Below are positions 23,382 through 32,652 of a DNA stretch of 64,000 nucleotides, piece by piece. Below the pieces are notes generated by a model, which ran no database searches, was not told where the DNA came from, and saw only the letters and a program-made list of their open reading frames with translations. Made by a program: the position numbers and the translations under genes. This stretch comes from Bacilli bacterium (GTDB taxonomy: Bacteria; Bacillota_I; Bacilli_A; RFN20; CAG-449). Within the stretch, counting starts at the first letter, position 1, and every line of letters begins with the position of its first letter. Location: contig CAAEFC010000043.1 in NCBI GenBank assembly GCA_900755065.1, positions 10,227-74,226 on the forward strand. Reading direction: 5' to 3'.

Positions 23382-25958
23382 ATTCGTTTTGTAGAATCGG
23401 ATCAGAATTTCGTGGAACAGCAACGGCAGGGAACTCAGCAAGAGGACGATCAGCCATTCCACAGCCGACAGTGGAACCGTATCGAAAATCCGATTGAAAA
23501 ACGGGATTTCGATCACGATGAATTGGAGAATCAATCCGACGAAAAACGCGACGAGGCGAAGCGGATTCCGGTTTTTCAGGATCGTCGGCAGATGCGCTTT
23601 GACATTGCTCATACCGATCATGTGAAAGATTTCGCTGATGCTCAGGCAGGAGAAGGCCAACGAACGGGCTTTGTGGAGAACTGCTTCGTTTTCCAGAATC
23701 AGTCTCAGATTTCCTAACGTCGGCGCGACGTTCATCTCGGATAACTCGCTAAGGGGAACGATCAGATAGCCCACCGCCGTGACGAACGCGATGAGAAGTC
23801 CGTAGAAAACGGTAATAAACAAGCCCTTATGATGAAAAAGCGATTCGTTCTTCTTTCTCGGTTTTTCTTTCATGATGTCGTCGTACTTTTTATCGCTTCC
23901 CAAAGCCAAAGCCGGCAGAGAATCGCTGATCAGATTGACCCAGAGAATGTGAATCGAAATCAACGGGGCCGGAAGATTCATGAAGACGAACATCAGAATC
24001 GAAACGACTTCGCCCAAATTGCTCGACAGCAGGAAAAGAATGGCTTTTTTGATGTTGATGAAAACGTTTCTTCCCTCTTCGATCGCTTTCTCGATCGTCT
24101 GAAAGTTGTCGTCTTGCAGAATGATATCGCTCGTGGATTTGCTGACATCGCTTCCGTTGATGCCCATTGCGATGCCGACGTCGGCCTTTTTTAACGCCGG
24201 CGAATCGTTGACACCATCTCCGGTCATCGCGACGATGTGGTTGCGGGACTGATAGTACTCCACGATCCGGACCTTGTGAACCGGGTTGACTCTGGCGAAC
24301 ACCGAATAATGTTCCAGACGGTCGTCGTCGATCTTCAACTCGGAGATCTCCCCTAAATCCAGACACTCGTTCTTGTTTTCGCAGATTCCGATCTGCTTTC
24401 CGATCGCATAAGCCGTATTGATGTGATCGCCGGTGATCATGATCGTCTTTACGGAGGCCTCCCGAAGTTTTTCGACCGATTCGCCGATCTTCTCTCTCGG
24501 CGGATCGATCAGACCGACCAAGCCCAGAAAGACCTGCGCGTATTCATTCATGCTGTAAGAATAGGAAAAAGCGATGACTTTCAGGGCTTGCGAAGTCATT
24601 CTTTCGTTTTGTCGGATCAGTTCTTGCCGGTATGCTTCGTCCAACGGAACTTCTTTCTGATGAAAATAATAGTATTTGCAACGGGAAAGAACGACTTCAA
24701 AAGCGCCTTTGGCGATCAACGAAGTCTGCGCATTCAGTTTGCAGACCACTTCCATGATCTTCGATTCGCTCGAAAAAGGAATCTCTTTGATCCGGTGACA
24801 CCTTTGCTTGACTTTCTGGTAATCGTCGACGTATTGATTCAAAGCGATTTCCAACGGATCGCCGACTTCCAGAGAGGCGTTGTTGTTGAACACGAAAGCC
24901 TCTTCGAGAATCGTGTTCCGGATATCTTCCGTAATCCGTCCGTCGAAATAGATCGACGTCACTTTGAGTTTGTTTTCCGTCAGGGTTCCCGTCTTATCCG
25001 AGCAGACGACATCGACCGACCCCAACGTTTCCACACTGGGCAGTTTCCGCACGATCGCATTGACTTTCACCAACTTCATGACTCCGAGCGAAAGGACGAT
25101 GGTCACGACCGCAGGCAATCCCTCCGGAACCGCGGCAACGGCCAGCGAGATCGCGAAGATCAGATATTCGACCAAATTATAGCCCATGATCAGCGCGTAC
25201 AATAAGACGGCAGCGACGATCAGGATCGTGAAAATTCCCAAAAACCGGGACAGGACGTTCAGCCGGTTCTGCAAAGGGGTAGAAGAATCGGCGTCTTCGA
25301 TCAGATCGGCGATTTTCCCGACTTCGGTATTCATGCCTCTTCGCGTGCAGATTCCCTTTCCGTTTCCCCGAATCACTTTGGTCGACATAAAGGCCTCGTT
25401 GATTCTTTCTGAAATAATTTTATCCGAAAAATCCCGGTCGGAAATGTTTTTCGTAACCGGAAGAGATTCGCCGCTTAAAAGCGACTCGTCGATTTGCAAA
25501 CTGTTGGTTTCAAATAAAAACAGATCGCACGGCACGATATCGCCCTCTTGCAGATAGACGATGTCGCCGTCGACGACGTTATACGCCGGAATCTTGATCA
25601 GTTTTCCCTCCCGAAGAACGTTCGCATGCGGCGAAGCCATTTTCTTTAAGGATTCCAGCGCTTTCTCGGCCTTGAATTCCTGAAAAGCGCCTAAAAAGGC
25701 ATTGAGAATCAGAACGATCAGAATGATGATCACGTCCAGATACTCTTCCAGAAAAAAGGACAATACGACGGCGAAGAGCAAAAGATAAATGGTCGGATCG
25801 TTAAACTGTTTGATCAGCGTGATGAGAAAACTTTGCGATTTGGCTTTTTTCAGTTCGTTCAATCCGTTTTTCGCCAATCTCTTTTTCGCTTCGGCTTCAT
25901 TCAGTCCGATGTTGATTCTTACTTCGTGTTCTTCAATCAGATGTTCCAGGTATTTCAT
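23376..25958 (-). CDS. Calcium-transporting P-type ATPase (P2 type)
   Basis: An 860-residue P2-type ATPase that exports a cation, most likely Ca2+, using ATP. In order: an N-terminal cation ATPase domain, helices M1-M2, the actuator domain with LSGESLPV (about 161-168), M3-M4 with the ion-binding VPEGLPA (about 277-283), phosphorylation site DKTGT (Asp321), the nucleotide-binding domain with the KGA motif in [11 protein letters not shown], the hinge [18 protein letters not shown], and M5-M10. Length and the PEGLP motif fit the SERCA/PMR1-like bacterial group. The ATG at 25958 has AAAGGGA upstream; a TTG 18 bases earlier is less likely. Monocistronic. Confidence 0.92.
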   Translation of the reverse strand: MKYLEHLIEEHEVRINIGLNEAEAKKRLAKNGLNELKKAKSQSFLITLIKQFNDPTIYLLLFAVVLSFFLEEYLDVIIILIVLILNAFLGAFQEFKAEKALESLKKMASPHANVLREGKLIKIPAYNVVDGDIVYLQEGDIVPCDLFLFETNSLQIDESLLSGESLPVTKNISDRDFSDKIISERINEAFMSTKVIRGNGKGICTRRGMNTEVGKIADLIEDADSSTPLQNRLNVLSRFLGIFTILIVAAVLLYALIMGYNLVEYLIFAISLAVAAVPEGLPAVVTIVLSLGVMKLVKVNAIVRKLPSVETLGSVDVVCSDKTGTLTENKLKVTSIYFDGRITEDIRNTILEEAFVFNNNASLEVGDPLEIALNQYVDDYQKVKQRCHRIKEIPFSSESKIMEVVCKLNAQTSLIAKGAFEVVLSRCKYYYFHQKEVPLDEAYRQELIRQNERMTSQALKVIAFSYSYSMNEYAQVFLGLVGLIDPPREKIGESVEKLREASVKTIMITGDHINTAYAIGKQIGICENKNECLDLGEISELKIDDDRLEHYSVFARVNPVHKVRIVEYYQSRNHIVAMTGDGVNDSPALKKADVGIAMGINGSDVSKSTSDIILQDDNFQTIEKAIEEGRNVFINIKKAILFLLSSNLGEVVSILMFVFMNLPAPLISIHILWVNLISDSLPALALGSDKKYDDIMKEKPRKKNESLFHHKGLFITVFYGLLIAFVTAVGYLIVPLSELSEMNVAPTLGNLRLILENEAVLHKARSLAFSCLSISEIFHMIGMSNVKAHLPTILKNRNPLRLVAFFVGLILQFIVIEIPFFNRIFDTVPLSAVEWLIVLLLSSLPLLFHEILIRFYKTNL

Positions 25959-26201
25959 AGGATCCCTTTCTTTCAAGAAATTATATGAATCCGAACCTCT
26001 TTTTATTTAAAAAAGAAAAGGCGATCGCTTCCTTTTGCCTGATTTCGTACCGCTTGCGCTTTCAAAAAGTTCGAGGTCATAAACCTTTGACGGAGTTGCT
26101 TTCAAAGGCATTTCTTCCTTCGTTCATGATTTTGTTCATCGGCATTTGAAAGATATCCTTTTCTTTTTTCAAAATCGCATTCGATTTCGATGCGGATATG
26201 G

Positions 26202-26207
26202 TATAAT
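26202..26207 (+). promoter_or_regulatory. -10 box of the SUKH gene promoter
   Basis: TATAAT preceded by an extended TGG; the -35 match is poor. GGAAGG sits six bases before the ATG at 26255. The rest of the 25959-26254 gap shows only short AT-rich repeats. Confidence 0.5.
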
Positions 26208-26254
26208 CGGAATGCAAAAGGATACGAAGAAACGAACCTTACGGAAGGCTGCGT

Positions 26255-27550
26255 ATGGAAAGAAAAAATAAGGTTACGATCGACAGGTTTACTCAATACA
26301 AAAAACAAAAAACGCTCGCGCTGATCTTTACGACTGTGGTTTTCGTCGGCGCGGCGGCGGTTGGCGTTCTGCTCGTCCTTTCAGAGGTTTTATACGGTCA
26401 AATCGAAGAGTTTGCCTTACTGCCTTTGGGATATAGAATCACGATGTATGTTTCGCTGATACTTGTATTCGGCGGGCTTATCGGCTGTGGGTTTACCAAA
26501 AACAGACAGAATACAACCCAGACGGAACTAACGATAAACATCGCCATGTTCTTTATCGGTTTCACCCTTTCTTTATTCTTTGCTCTTTGTCGCGCGGAAG
26601 GCTACTGGAATAACGTTTTCATTTGCATTGGAGGTGCGATCAGTTCGGTTGCTTTTTTTCTGGGAATCGCCAGTTTGATCGGTTTATCCAAAAAGTCAAA
26701 AAGCGTTTATGCCGCTTTATTGAAATCCTATGCCCGAGAGCGCCAAACATCGTCTTTAAAACTGATCCCGGCGTCCCTCATCGAAGTTATAGAAGTAGAA
26801 GAATATTTTAACGCCATGCTACCCACTGACCTCGTTGAATTCTTATTGGAATTTAACGGGGACGGAGAACTTTTGTTTTCGACCGGACAAATCGTTGAAA
26901 TTACCCAACATTTTCGCGAAAATCTGAAAAATTCTCCATTCAAAGCCGATCATTTGTGCTTCATCGGCCATGACGGAAAGGGAAACTATTTCTGCTATTC
27001 GATTCTGGAAGACGGAATAATAAGCAGCGATTTCATCTGCTTGTGGAATCCTAAATCGGAAAAACTCACGCCTGTCGCGGATACACTTCCAGAACTCATC
27101 TCGAAATATTACAGCGGTTTGTTAAACATCGCGGGTTGCGACGATTCAGATGAAAAGCAAACAGCCTCTTATGAAAGCAAAGAATACGATTTCTTCGTCG
27201 AATGGTGGTCGAATGTAAATGAGAAGGATATCGAAAACGATGAAAAACTGTTCGGCGCCTATCAAATCATGTGGTACTATAACGAGATCGCAAACGGCGG
27301 TTTTGATCAGTTTTGGGATTTTGCCGAAAACAGCAAATGGGACTTACAGCGCATGCAAAAAAGATTCGATAAACTGCTTCCGCAGGAACAAGTTTTCCTG
27401 TTTTCAGAAGCGTTGGAAGCCCATATGCGCGGACAGGACTGCGAACAATATAATGCCCTTTTTGATTACAGTGCGTTTGATGAACAAATCTTGCCTCAAA
27501 TCGCAAAAATGGTCGCGGAAACTTTGGAAAAGCAAAACGATGCTTTCTGA
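26255..27550 (+). CDS. Membrane-anchored SUKH (SMI1/KNR4) plus DUF4375 protein
   Basis: A 431-residue protein in three parts. Four hydrophobic segments occupy about 22-155 (around LALIFTTVVFVGAAAVGVLL, MYVSLILVFGGLIGC, INIAMFFIGFTLSLFFAL and FICIGGAISSVAFFLGI). A SUKH domain follows (about 168-290), with the family pattern LPTDLVEFLLEFNGDGELLF, then LCFIGHDGKGNYFCYSI and FICLWNPKS. The C-terminal part (about 305-425) matches DUF4375, with YQIMWYYNEIANGGFDQFWDF. Both soluble families are best known as immunity proteins against polymorphic or contact-dependent toxins, usually as single domains. The anchored tandem would place two binding modules at the inner membrane face. No toxin gene is adjacent. 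The region is AT-richer than the core genes, suggesting transfer. Confidence 0.8.
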   Translation: MERKNKVTIDRFTQYKKQKTLALIFTTVVFVGAAAVGVLLVLSEVLYGQIEEFALLPLGYRITMYVSLILVFGGLIGCGFTKNRQNTTQTELTINIAMFFIGFTLSLFFALCRAEGYWNNVFICIGGAISSVAFFLGIASLIGLSKKSKSVYAALLKSYARERQTSSLKLIPASLIEVIEVEEYFNAMLPTDLVEFLLEFNGDGELLFSTGQIVEITQHFRENLKNSPFKADHLCFIGHDGKGNYFCYSILEDGIISSDFICLWNPKSEKLTPVADTLPELISKYYSGLLNIAGCDDSDEKQTASYESKEYDFFVEWWSNVNEKDIENDEKLFGAYQIMWYYNEIANGGFDQFWDFAENSKWDLQRMQKRFDKLLPQEQVFLFSEALEAHMRGQDCEQYNALFDYSAFDEQILPQIAKMVAETLEKQNDAF

Positions 27551-27639
27551 TGCATCAATAATCCACGCCGAAAAGAACTTTAATGCGTCAATAGAAGGTA
27601 AAAAAGACGGAAAATAATTTGTTGATAATTTTCAAGCAA

Positions 27640-27670
27640 AAAAAAAGGATAATGCTTTTTCATTATCCTT
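27640..27670 (-). terminator. Rho-independent terminator downstream of the 27715 gene
   Basis: AGGATAATG and CATTATCCT pair around a short A/T loop and are followed by eight T on the minus strand; the plus strand of the same hairpin may also end the SUKH transcript. Confidence 0.8.
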
Positions 27671-27714
27671 TCATATCGATCATTCTGCAAAAAATGTCCT
27701 TAATCGAAATGCTT

Positions 27715-28164
27715 TTACTTTCTTCGGGATCGCCGCAATCCTTTGGCGTTTTTGCCTTTAAAGACATAAATCCGAATCTCTTTACCATCCTCAATGTACG
27801 TTATTGCCCCCGTTTGATCGTTATTGTATGTAATCCTGTAATTCCTTCTTTTTAATTCTTTAAAAACCAGATTGTATGTTAAATTTTTGTATCGCTCATA
27901 CAACAGATTTTCCATTTTTGCCATGATCACAGCAGCGAGCACCGCGGCGACAATCACGACGACGATCAACCAATAGAGACGTTTAAGCCACAGCAAACAC
28001 AAAACAGCGGAGACGAGTGCCAGTATCGCGAAAAAAGCAAAAAGACCCGAAGCGATCCAGATCGCTCTTCTTTTCCGTAGAAACAGGCGGTACTCTTCTT
28101 CGTCCTCAAAATGAAGCAAAAAAGTTCCCCCTTGATACAATTGAATTCTTGTCTGAAAATCCAT
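27715..28164 (-). CDS. Two-helix membrane protein of unknown function
   Basis: A 149-residue protein with a cytoplasmic N-terminus containing LYQGGTFLLHFEDEEEYRLFLRKRR, two adjacent membrane helices (about 34-57 and 62-82) and a basic C-terminal domain with strands YRITYNNDQTGAITYIEDGK and EIRIYVFKGK, resembling a YcxB-like or PH-like small domain. It ends in an Arg/Lys-rich tail. I do not recognise the family with certainty. It lies 30 bases downstream of the M50-like gene on the same strand and ends at a strong terminator, so it probably belongs to the transcript that starts at the mini-kinase gene. Confidence 0.65.
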   Translation of the reverse strand: MDFQTRIQLYQGGTFLLHFEDEEEYRLFLRKRRAIWIASGLFAFFAILALVSAVLCLLWLKRLYWLIVVVIVAAVLAAVIMAKMENLLYERYKNLTYNLVFKELKRRNYRITYNNDQTGAITYIEDGKEIRIYVFKGKNAKGLRRSRRK

Positions 28165-28194
28165 CTTTTTCCCCTTTCCGAAGATGCGTTGATT

Positions 28195-29322
28195 CTATTC
28201 GACGTACCAGTCCGGGTGATCGACCTGAATCGATTTGATGGTTTCGTCGATAATGGCTTTCTCTTCTTCGATCCGGTTGAGATATTTGTATCGCTTCGCC
28301 AGTTTATCTTTCTTATAGTACAAATTCAGATATTCATCGTAATTGGTCTGCATATACGCGGAAACATACAGGCAGATTTTAATGCTTTCAAAATTGTTCT
28401 TGTTTCTCACGACGTTGCGAATATCGTTTTTCAGTTCCCAGAAATAACGGTCGCTTTCTTCAAAGCGTTTCTGCCGGCAGTACTCGTAAATCTTTCCGGA
28501 ATAGCCGAGATAAACTTTTGAAAGATCCGTGATCTCCTGACTGTTTTCGATCAGCGTCTCGCACGTTCTGAGCGCTTTGGTAAACTCCTGATGATCGATC
28601 AGATAATAGTAATCGAAGTACAGACCGTCCAGTTCAAACGGAATCGTCGGATTTTTGTATTCGTAATATTCCAAATTCGTGCGGCCGTTCACCAAAGCCT
28701 CGTACTGCTTCATATTGCGGTGATAGAGTTCCAGAGCGTTGCCTTCCTTGATCAGACGCCAGGTGAACCCGTCGTTGTTGGAATCGAAGCGCAGAGGAAT
28801 CAGATTTCCGAAACAGACGAACGGAATGATGCTGAACATGAAAATCAGGTAGTATTTCAGATCCATTTCCTGATGAAGGAACGCGGCGACCAGAATCGCG
28901 GCGACGAAGAACGGAAGCGAAAAGAGGCTTCCCCCCAGAAGATAGAGACGATAGTTCGGATTCTCTTTTTTCGGCGCCATATAGACCTGACAGCCCAAAC
29001 CCGTGAATGACGAAAGTCTCACCTGCGTCCGATTGTCCTTGTTCTTCACAAAAGACAGAAACCAGAAATTGAAACTGACGAGCCGATAGCCGGCCAGAAG
29101 ACCGAAAAGGTATTTTCCCAGATAATACAGGCTTACCGAAAGCAGGTAACCGCCTAAAAGAACGATGATATCGAACAGGTAGATGTTGATATCCACGTAG
29201 GTGGCTACGTAAAGCATCTGGTAGAGCATCAGCGCCAGCAAACAGCCGGCGGCGATCAAGAGAATAAAGACCAAAAGCGATAAATTGCTGTAATGCTTGA
29301 CCGTGTTTTTCTTTTCTTTCAT
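28195..29322 (-). CDS. M50 site-2-protease-like membrane protein lacking the HExxH motif
   Basis: A 375-residue membrane protein with five or six helices in the first 200 residues and a soluble helical C-terminus (about 215-375, TPR-like). The segment SLYYLGKYLFGLLAGYRLVSF (64-84) aligns with the HELGHLIFGLLTGY helix of Firmicute M50 peptidases, but YYLGK stands where HELGH would be, removing both zinc ligands and the catalytic Glu. A later NLIPLRFDSNNDG (about 180) resembles the NPxxDG region with its Asp. Metalloprotease activity is not expected; a pseudoprotease that binds or shields membrane substrates is one option. It starts four bases after the alcohol dehydrogenase stop, with GGGAGG upstream, so the two are co-translated. 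Confidence 0.65.
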   Translation of the reverse strand: MKEKKNTVKHYSNLSLLVFILLIAAGCLLALMLYQMLYVATYVDINIYLFDIIVLLGGYLLSVSLYYLGKYLFGLLAGYRLVSFNFWFLSFVKNKDNRTQVRLSSFTGLGCQVYMAPKKENPNYRLYLLGGSLFSLPFFVAAILVAAFLHQEMDLKYYLIFMFSIIPFVCFGNLIPLRFDSNNDGFTWRLIKEGNALELYHRNMKQYEALVNGRTNLEYYEYKNPTIPFELDGLYFDYYYLIDHQEFTKALRTCETLIENSQEITDLSKVYLGYSGKIYEYCRQKRFEESDRYFWELKNDIRNVVRNKNNFESIKICLYVSAYMQTNYDEYLNLYYKKDKLAKRYKYLNRIEEEKAIIDETIKSIQVDHPDWYVE

Positions 29323-29325
29323 CTT

Positions 29326-30504
29326 CTAATCCTCCCATGCGTTGCGATAGATTCTTTCCGCCAGAGACGCGTCTAACGGAATCCGGGAGTCGAAAATCCG
29401 CGTGCCGTGCGCCGTCAGAGAATCGACCATTTTCATTATATCACTTTCCGATACGGAATACTCTTTTAATGCAGTAGGAATCTGAAATAAATGCGCGAAA
29501 TCTTTCATCATGCGGGAAGCCCGTTCTGTCCGTTCGGAAAATGCGAGCGCATCGTCGATTCTTAACACTTCGTCATAAAACCTTTCAAATTTCTTCCGAT
29601 CCTTTTCGGCGCAGATTTCGATCCAACTCGGGATTAACGCCGCGAGTCCCGCGCCGTGAGCGATGTTCGGATACAGTCCGGACAATTCGTGTTCCAGTTG
29701 ATGAATCGGCATTTTCGCTCTTTTCCCCAGACTCGTGATTCCGTTATGCGAATAGGAAGAAGCCAGCATCAGATTCTTCCGCGCTTCAATATCCTTCGGA
29801 TTTTCCGCTAAAAGGCGGCCGTTATCCAACGTACACCGCATGATTCCTTCCGCGAGATAATCGCTGAATTCGTTGCGTTCCGAAAAATTGAAGTACCGTT
29901 CAAACGAGTGGGAGAAGATGTCCACCGCGCCGCACCCGGACGTGTAAAGATCAAGCGTCAATGTCAGTTCCGGGTTCTCGATTGCAAACAGCGGTCGGTT
30001 CAGATCGCTGTTGAATCCTCTTTTCAGTCGATCCTTTCTTGAAGAAATCACGCAGGAAGAAGAAAGTTCGCTTCCGCTTGCGGCGTTCGTCAGAATGACG
30101 CCCAAAGGCAAAGCACGCGCACTCAGCGCCTTGTGAAGCGAAAGATCAAACGGATCGCCTGAATAATAGACGCCGTTGGCGATCAGTTTCGCCGAATCGA
30201 TGACGCTTCCGCCGCCGACGGCGAGAATCATTTCCGCCTGAAATTCGCGACAGAGTGCGATTCCCTTCCGGCAAAGAGAAACGTCCGGATTCGCTTCGAC
30301 GCCCCCGAGTTCGACGAATTCGATGCGATTCTCCTTTAAAGACGATACGATCCGATCGTACAGCCCGGTTTCCTTGATCGATTTTTTTCCGTAATGAAAG
30401 AGGATTTTCCGGAAAGAATACGAAGCGATGATCTCCCCGATTCGTTTTTCGCCGTCCTTTCCGAAAAAGATTTTCGTGGGCGATACAAATTCAAAACTTT
30501 CCAT
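29326..30504 (-). CDS. Iron-containing alcohol dehydrogenase, butanol dehydrogenase type
   Basis: A 392-residue group III alcohol dehydrogenase that reduces aldehydes with NAD(P)H in the cytosol. GGGSVIDSAKLIA (about 97-109) binds the nucleotide, and metal ligands come from the VDIFSHSFE segment and the HQLEHELSG and NIAHGAGLA histidines, as in BdhA/YqhD. The first 30 residues (FEFVSPTKIFFG) are typical. The start has GGAGG upstream and overlaps the mini-kinase gene by 14 bases. Its place between a kinase-like gene and a pseudoprotease gene is unusual for this enzyme, which normally sits in fermentation loci. Confidence 0.9.
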   Translation of the reverse strand: MESFEFVSPTKIFFGKDGEKRIGEIIASYSFRKILFHYGKKSIKETGLYDRIVSSLKENRIEFVELGGVEANPDVSLCRKGIALCREFQAEMILAVGGGSVIDSAKLIANGVYYSGDPFDLSLHKALSARALPLGVILTNAASGSELSSSCVISSRKDRLKRGFNSDLNRPLFAIENPELTLTLDLYTSGCGAVDIFSHSFERYFNFSERNEFSDYLAEGIMRCTLDNGRLLAENPKDIEARKNLMLASSYSHNGITSLGKRAKMPIHQLEHELSGLYPNIAHGAGLAALIPSWIEICAEKDRKKFERFYDEVLRIDDALAFSERTERASRMMKDFAHLFQIPTALKEYSVSESDIMKMVDSLTAHGTRIFDSRIPLDASLAERIYRNAWED

Positions 30505-31039
30505 TTTTCTTTTCCTCCAAATACTTTTTCATTTCTTCGGACATGCGCCAGTACAGACAGCCCCAGTTTTCAAAATTCCATTCGTCCGAATACGCGTTGC
30601 ATTCGTAATCGACATAATACAGTTTCCCTTCGTTGACGACGAAATTCGTCGGAAAATAGTCGATGTTCAACCCTTTCCGTCGGCACTTTTCCGCCATATC
30701 CCGGACCTGTCGGAAATAATCTTCGGTTACCTCGTTTTTCAAAACCAGATCGAAAATCGTCTCTCCTTCGATGTATTCCTTGACGATCCACTCCCGTTCC
30801 TCGTCGATAAACAGCATTGCAGGCATTCGGATGCCGGTTTCTTTTAACCGCGCATAGTCGTTTTTCTCCGCTTTGATCTTGTTGCCGAACGAATAGTACG
30901 CACACGGCTCGTGATGAATTTTCTTGATGACGACTTCCCTTTCTTCGCTTCGGGCCAGATAGGAATAGCCGCCTTTCCCGTGTCCGAGAAGGCGTATCAC
31001 CTCGTAGCGGACCCCCTGAACTTCCATGCTGTCTTCCAT
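30491..31039 (-). CDS. Small protein-kinase-fold protein (RIO/Kdo-kinase-like)
   Basis: A 182-residue kinase-fold protein, close to the minimum size. A Gly-rich loop GHGKGGYSYLA (19-29), a nucleotide-binding Lys in VVIKKIH, a hinge-like WIVKEYIEGET, a catalytic loop NIDYFPTN (Asp127 and Asn132 present) and a metal-binding DYE (Asp144) are all seen, so it could transfer phosphate. The form HxDxxPxN/DxE resembles RIO, lipopolysaccharide and antibiotic kinases more than Hanks kinases. AAGGAG lies seven bases before the ATG. It is the first gene of an operon with the alcohol dehydrogenase, the M50-like protein and a small membrane protein. The substrate is unknown. Confidence 0.75.
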   Translation of the reverse strand: MEDSMEVQGVRYEVIRLLGHGKGGYSYLARSEEREVVIKKIHHEPCAYYSFGNKIKAEKNDYARLKETGIRMPAMLFIDEEREWIVKEYIEGETIFDLVLKNEVTEDYFRQVRDMAEKCRRKGLNIDYFPTNFVVNEGKLYYVDYECNAYSDEWNFENWGCLYWRMSEEMKKYLEEKKNGKF

Positions 31040-31303
31040 CGCTGTCTCCTTGATTCTGATTCCGGATTCTTTTCGGTGTTCTGTTTGCTCTGTCTTCTTC
31101 TTTGGCTGAACCTCTTAACGTAAATACGAAATTTTCTATCAAGAACAGCATGACGCCTGCAAGAAAAAATGTCAAGCGTGTTCAGAAGATTTTTCCGTAC
31201 GGACAATGATTTCCCGCATTTTTCGCTGTCCAAAAGTTCACGAACGAGTTCTTGCAAGAGACAGCGCGTATCCTTACGACAGTCGGAAGATGTGTCTCAT
31301 CTC
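31040..31303. other. Non-coding gap between the mini-kinase and the second AAA_14 gene
   Basis: A divergent intergenic region. The minus strand has TTGACA (31170-31175) with a poor CATGCT -10 box 17 bases on (31147-31152), the only promoter candidate for the kinase operon. I see no RNA gene, strong hairpin or coding sequence. Confidence 0.4.
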
Positions 31304-31349
31304 ATTTCCCAAAAATGAAAATTTATTGATTTTGGGAAATACGTATGAT
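31304..31349 (+). promoter_or_regulatory. Palindromic promoter region of the second AAA_14 gene
   Basis: Perfect 11-base arms ATTTCCCAAAA (31304-31314) and TTTTGGGAAAT (31330-31340) lie just upstream of TATGAT (31344-31349), spanning the place where the -35 box should be. GAGG precedes the ATG at 31372. It is operator-like and of different sequence from the element before the first AAA_14 gene. Confidence 0.55.
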
Positions 31350-31371
31350 AAGATCATTTTGAGGTACTTCT

Positions 31372-32565
31372 ATGAAACTGATCGAAAGAAAATCCTACTT
31401 AGATAAAATGATCAACGTGATCGGAACTCCCGACATTAAAGTGTTGACGGGAGTAAGACGTTCGGGAAAATCCAAACTATTGGAAGCCTTCAAAAACGAT
31501 GTGCAAAAGAGTCTTCCCGACGCGAATATTATCCATATCAATTTTAATCTGTCTAAATACGAACACTTGAAAGAACACAAAGCCCTAAACGATTATATCG
31601 AAAGCCACTACGCAGAGGGAAAGAAGAATTTTGTTTTCATCGATGAAATTCAAATGTGCGATAACTTTGAACTATGCATCAACAATTTGCATGCAACAGA
31701 ATTGTATGACATTTATATCACAGGTTCCAACGCCTTTCTTCTCAGTTCAGATCTGGCAACGCTGTTTACCGGAAGAACCTTTGAAATGAAAGTCTATCCG
31801 TTTTCCTTTGCCGAGTACGTTCTTTACTTCGGATTAACAGACAGATATACGGCTTTTGATCGCTATATGCTTGACGGCGGCATGTCCGGTTCTTATTTGT
31901 ATAAAGAACAGGAAGATAGATATGATTATATCGCAAACGTTTTCGACACTTTGATTTTAAGGGATATCCGACAGAAATATAAAATCAAAAATCCTGCTTT
32001 GATGGACCGGATTTCTCAATTTTTAATGGATAACGTATCCAATCTAACCTCAGCAAGAAGCATTACCGATACCTTGCTATCCAACAAGGAAGCCATCAAT
32101 CATAAGACCGTCGGTCATTATCTTCAATTTCTTTGCAACGCATTCGCTTTCTATAAATTCCGAAGATATGATATCAATGGCAAAAAATATCTCTCTTCGA
32201 ACGAAAAATACTATTTGAGCGATCCGGCTTTTCGTTATGCCAAACTCGGCACTAAAAACTTCGATACCGGCAGAGTGATTGAAAATATCGTCGCAATGGA
32301 ATTACTCCGGCGCGGCTATGAAGTTTATGTCGGCGTCCTGTATAAAAAAGAAATCGACTTTGTCGCTCTGAAAAGAAGCGAGAAAATTTACATTCAGGTT
32401 TCGGATAACCTTTCTTTGCCCGAAACCTTTAAACGAGAAGTAGAACCTCTGTTGAAAATTAAAGATGCCTATCCCAAAATGGTCATCGCACGGACAAGAA
32501 ACCCTGAATATCAATATGAAGGAGTTAAAATCGTAGATGTAGCCGATTGGTTGCTGAACAGATAG
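31372..32565 (+). CDS. AAA_14/DUF4143 ATPase, second distinct copy
   Basis: A 397-residue AAA_14/DUF4143 protein. Walker A is GVRRSGKS (27-34), Walker B is FVFIDEIQM, and ITGSNAFLLSSDLATLFTGR is the sensor region. The helical middle contains DNVSNLTSARSI, and the C-terminus has VIENIVAMELLRRGYEVYVG, then KKEIDFVALKRSEKIYIQVS, the nuclease-like core (Asp, Gln). It is the same family as the gene at 9750 but only distantly similar, so it is not a recent duplicate. It is AT-rich, single, with its own palindromic promoter and GAGG site. These genes are widespread and often mobile in gut bacteria; the function is unproven. Confidence 0.85.
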   Translation: MKLIERKSYLDKMINVIGTPDIKVLTGVRRSGKSKLLEAFKNDVQKSLPDANIIHINFNLSKYEHLKEHKALNDYIESHYAEGKKNFVFIDEIQMCDNFELCINNLHATELYDIYITGSNAFLLSSDLATLFTGRTFEMKVYPFSFAEYVLYFGLTDRYTAFDRYMLDGGMSGSYLYKEQEDRYDYIANVFDTLILRDIRQKYKIKNPALMDRISQFLMDNVSNLTSARSITDTLLSNKEAINHKTVGHYLQFLCNAFAFYKFRRYDINGKKYLSSNEKYYLSDPAFRYAKLGTKNFDTGRVIENIVAMELLRRGYEVYVGVLYKKEIDFVALKRSEKIYIQVSDNLSLPETFKREVEPLLKIKDAYPKMVIARTRNPEYQYEGVKIVDVADWLLNR

Positions 32566-32652
32566 CCGTTTAAAGCAGTAAACCTTTTTCGCTTCTTATT
32601 TTTTCTATGCAAAAGAGAAGTGTATTTCAACTCCTTCGGCTTCGGCAGAATT

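Noticed and set aside
26081..26115. Inverted CTTTGA/TCAAAG repeat upstream of the SUKH gene
   Set aside because: Arms are short and AT-rich, without a T-run or overlap with the promoter; chance is likely.
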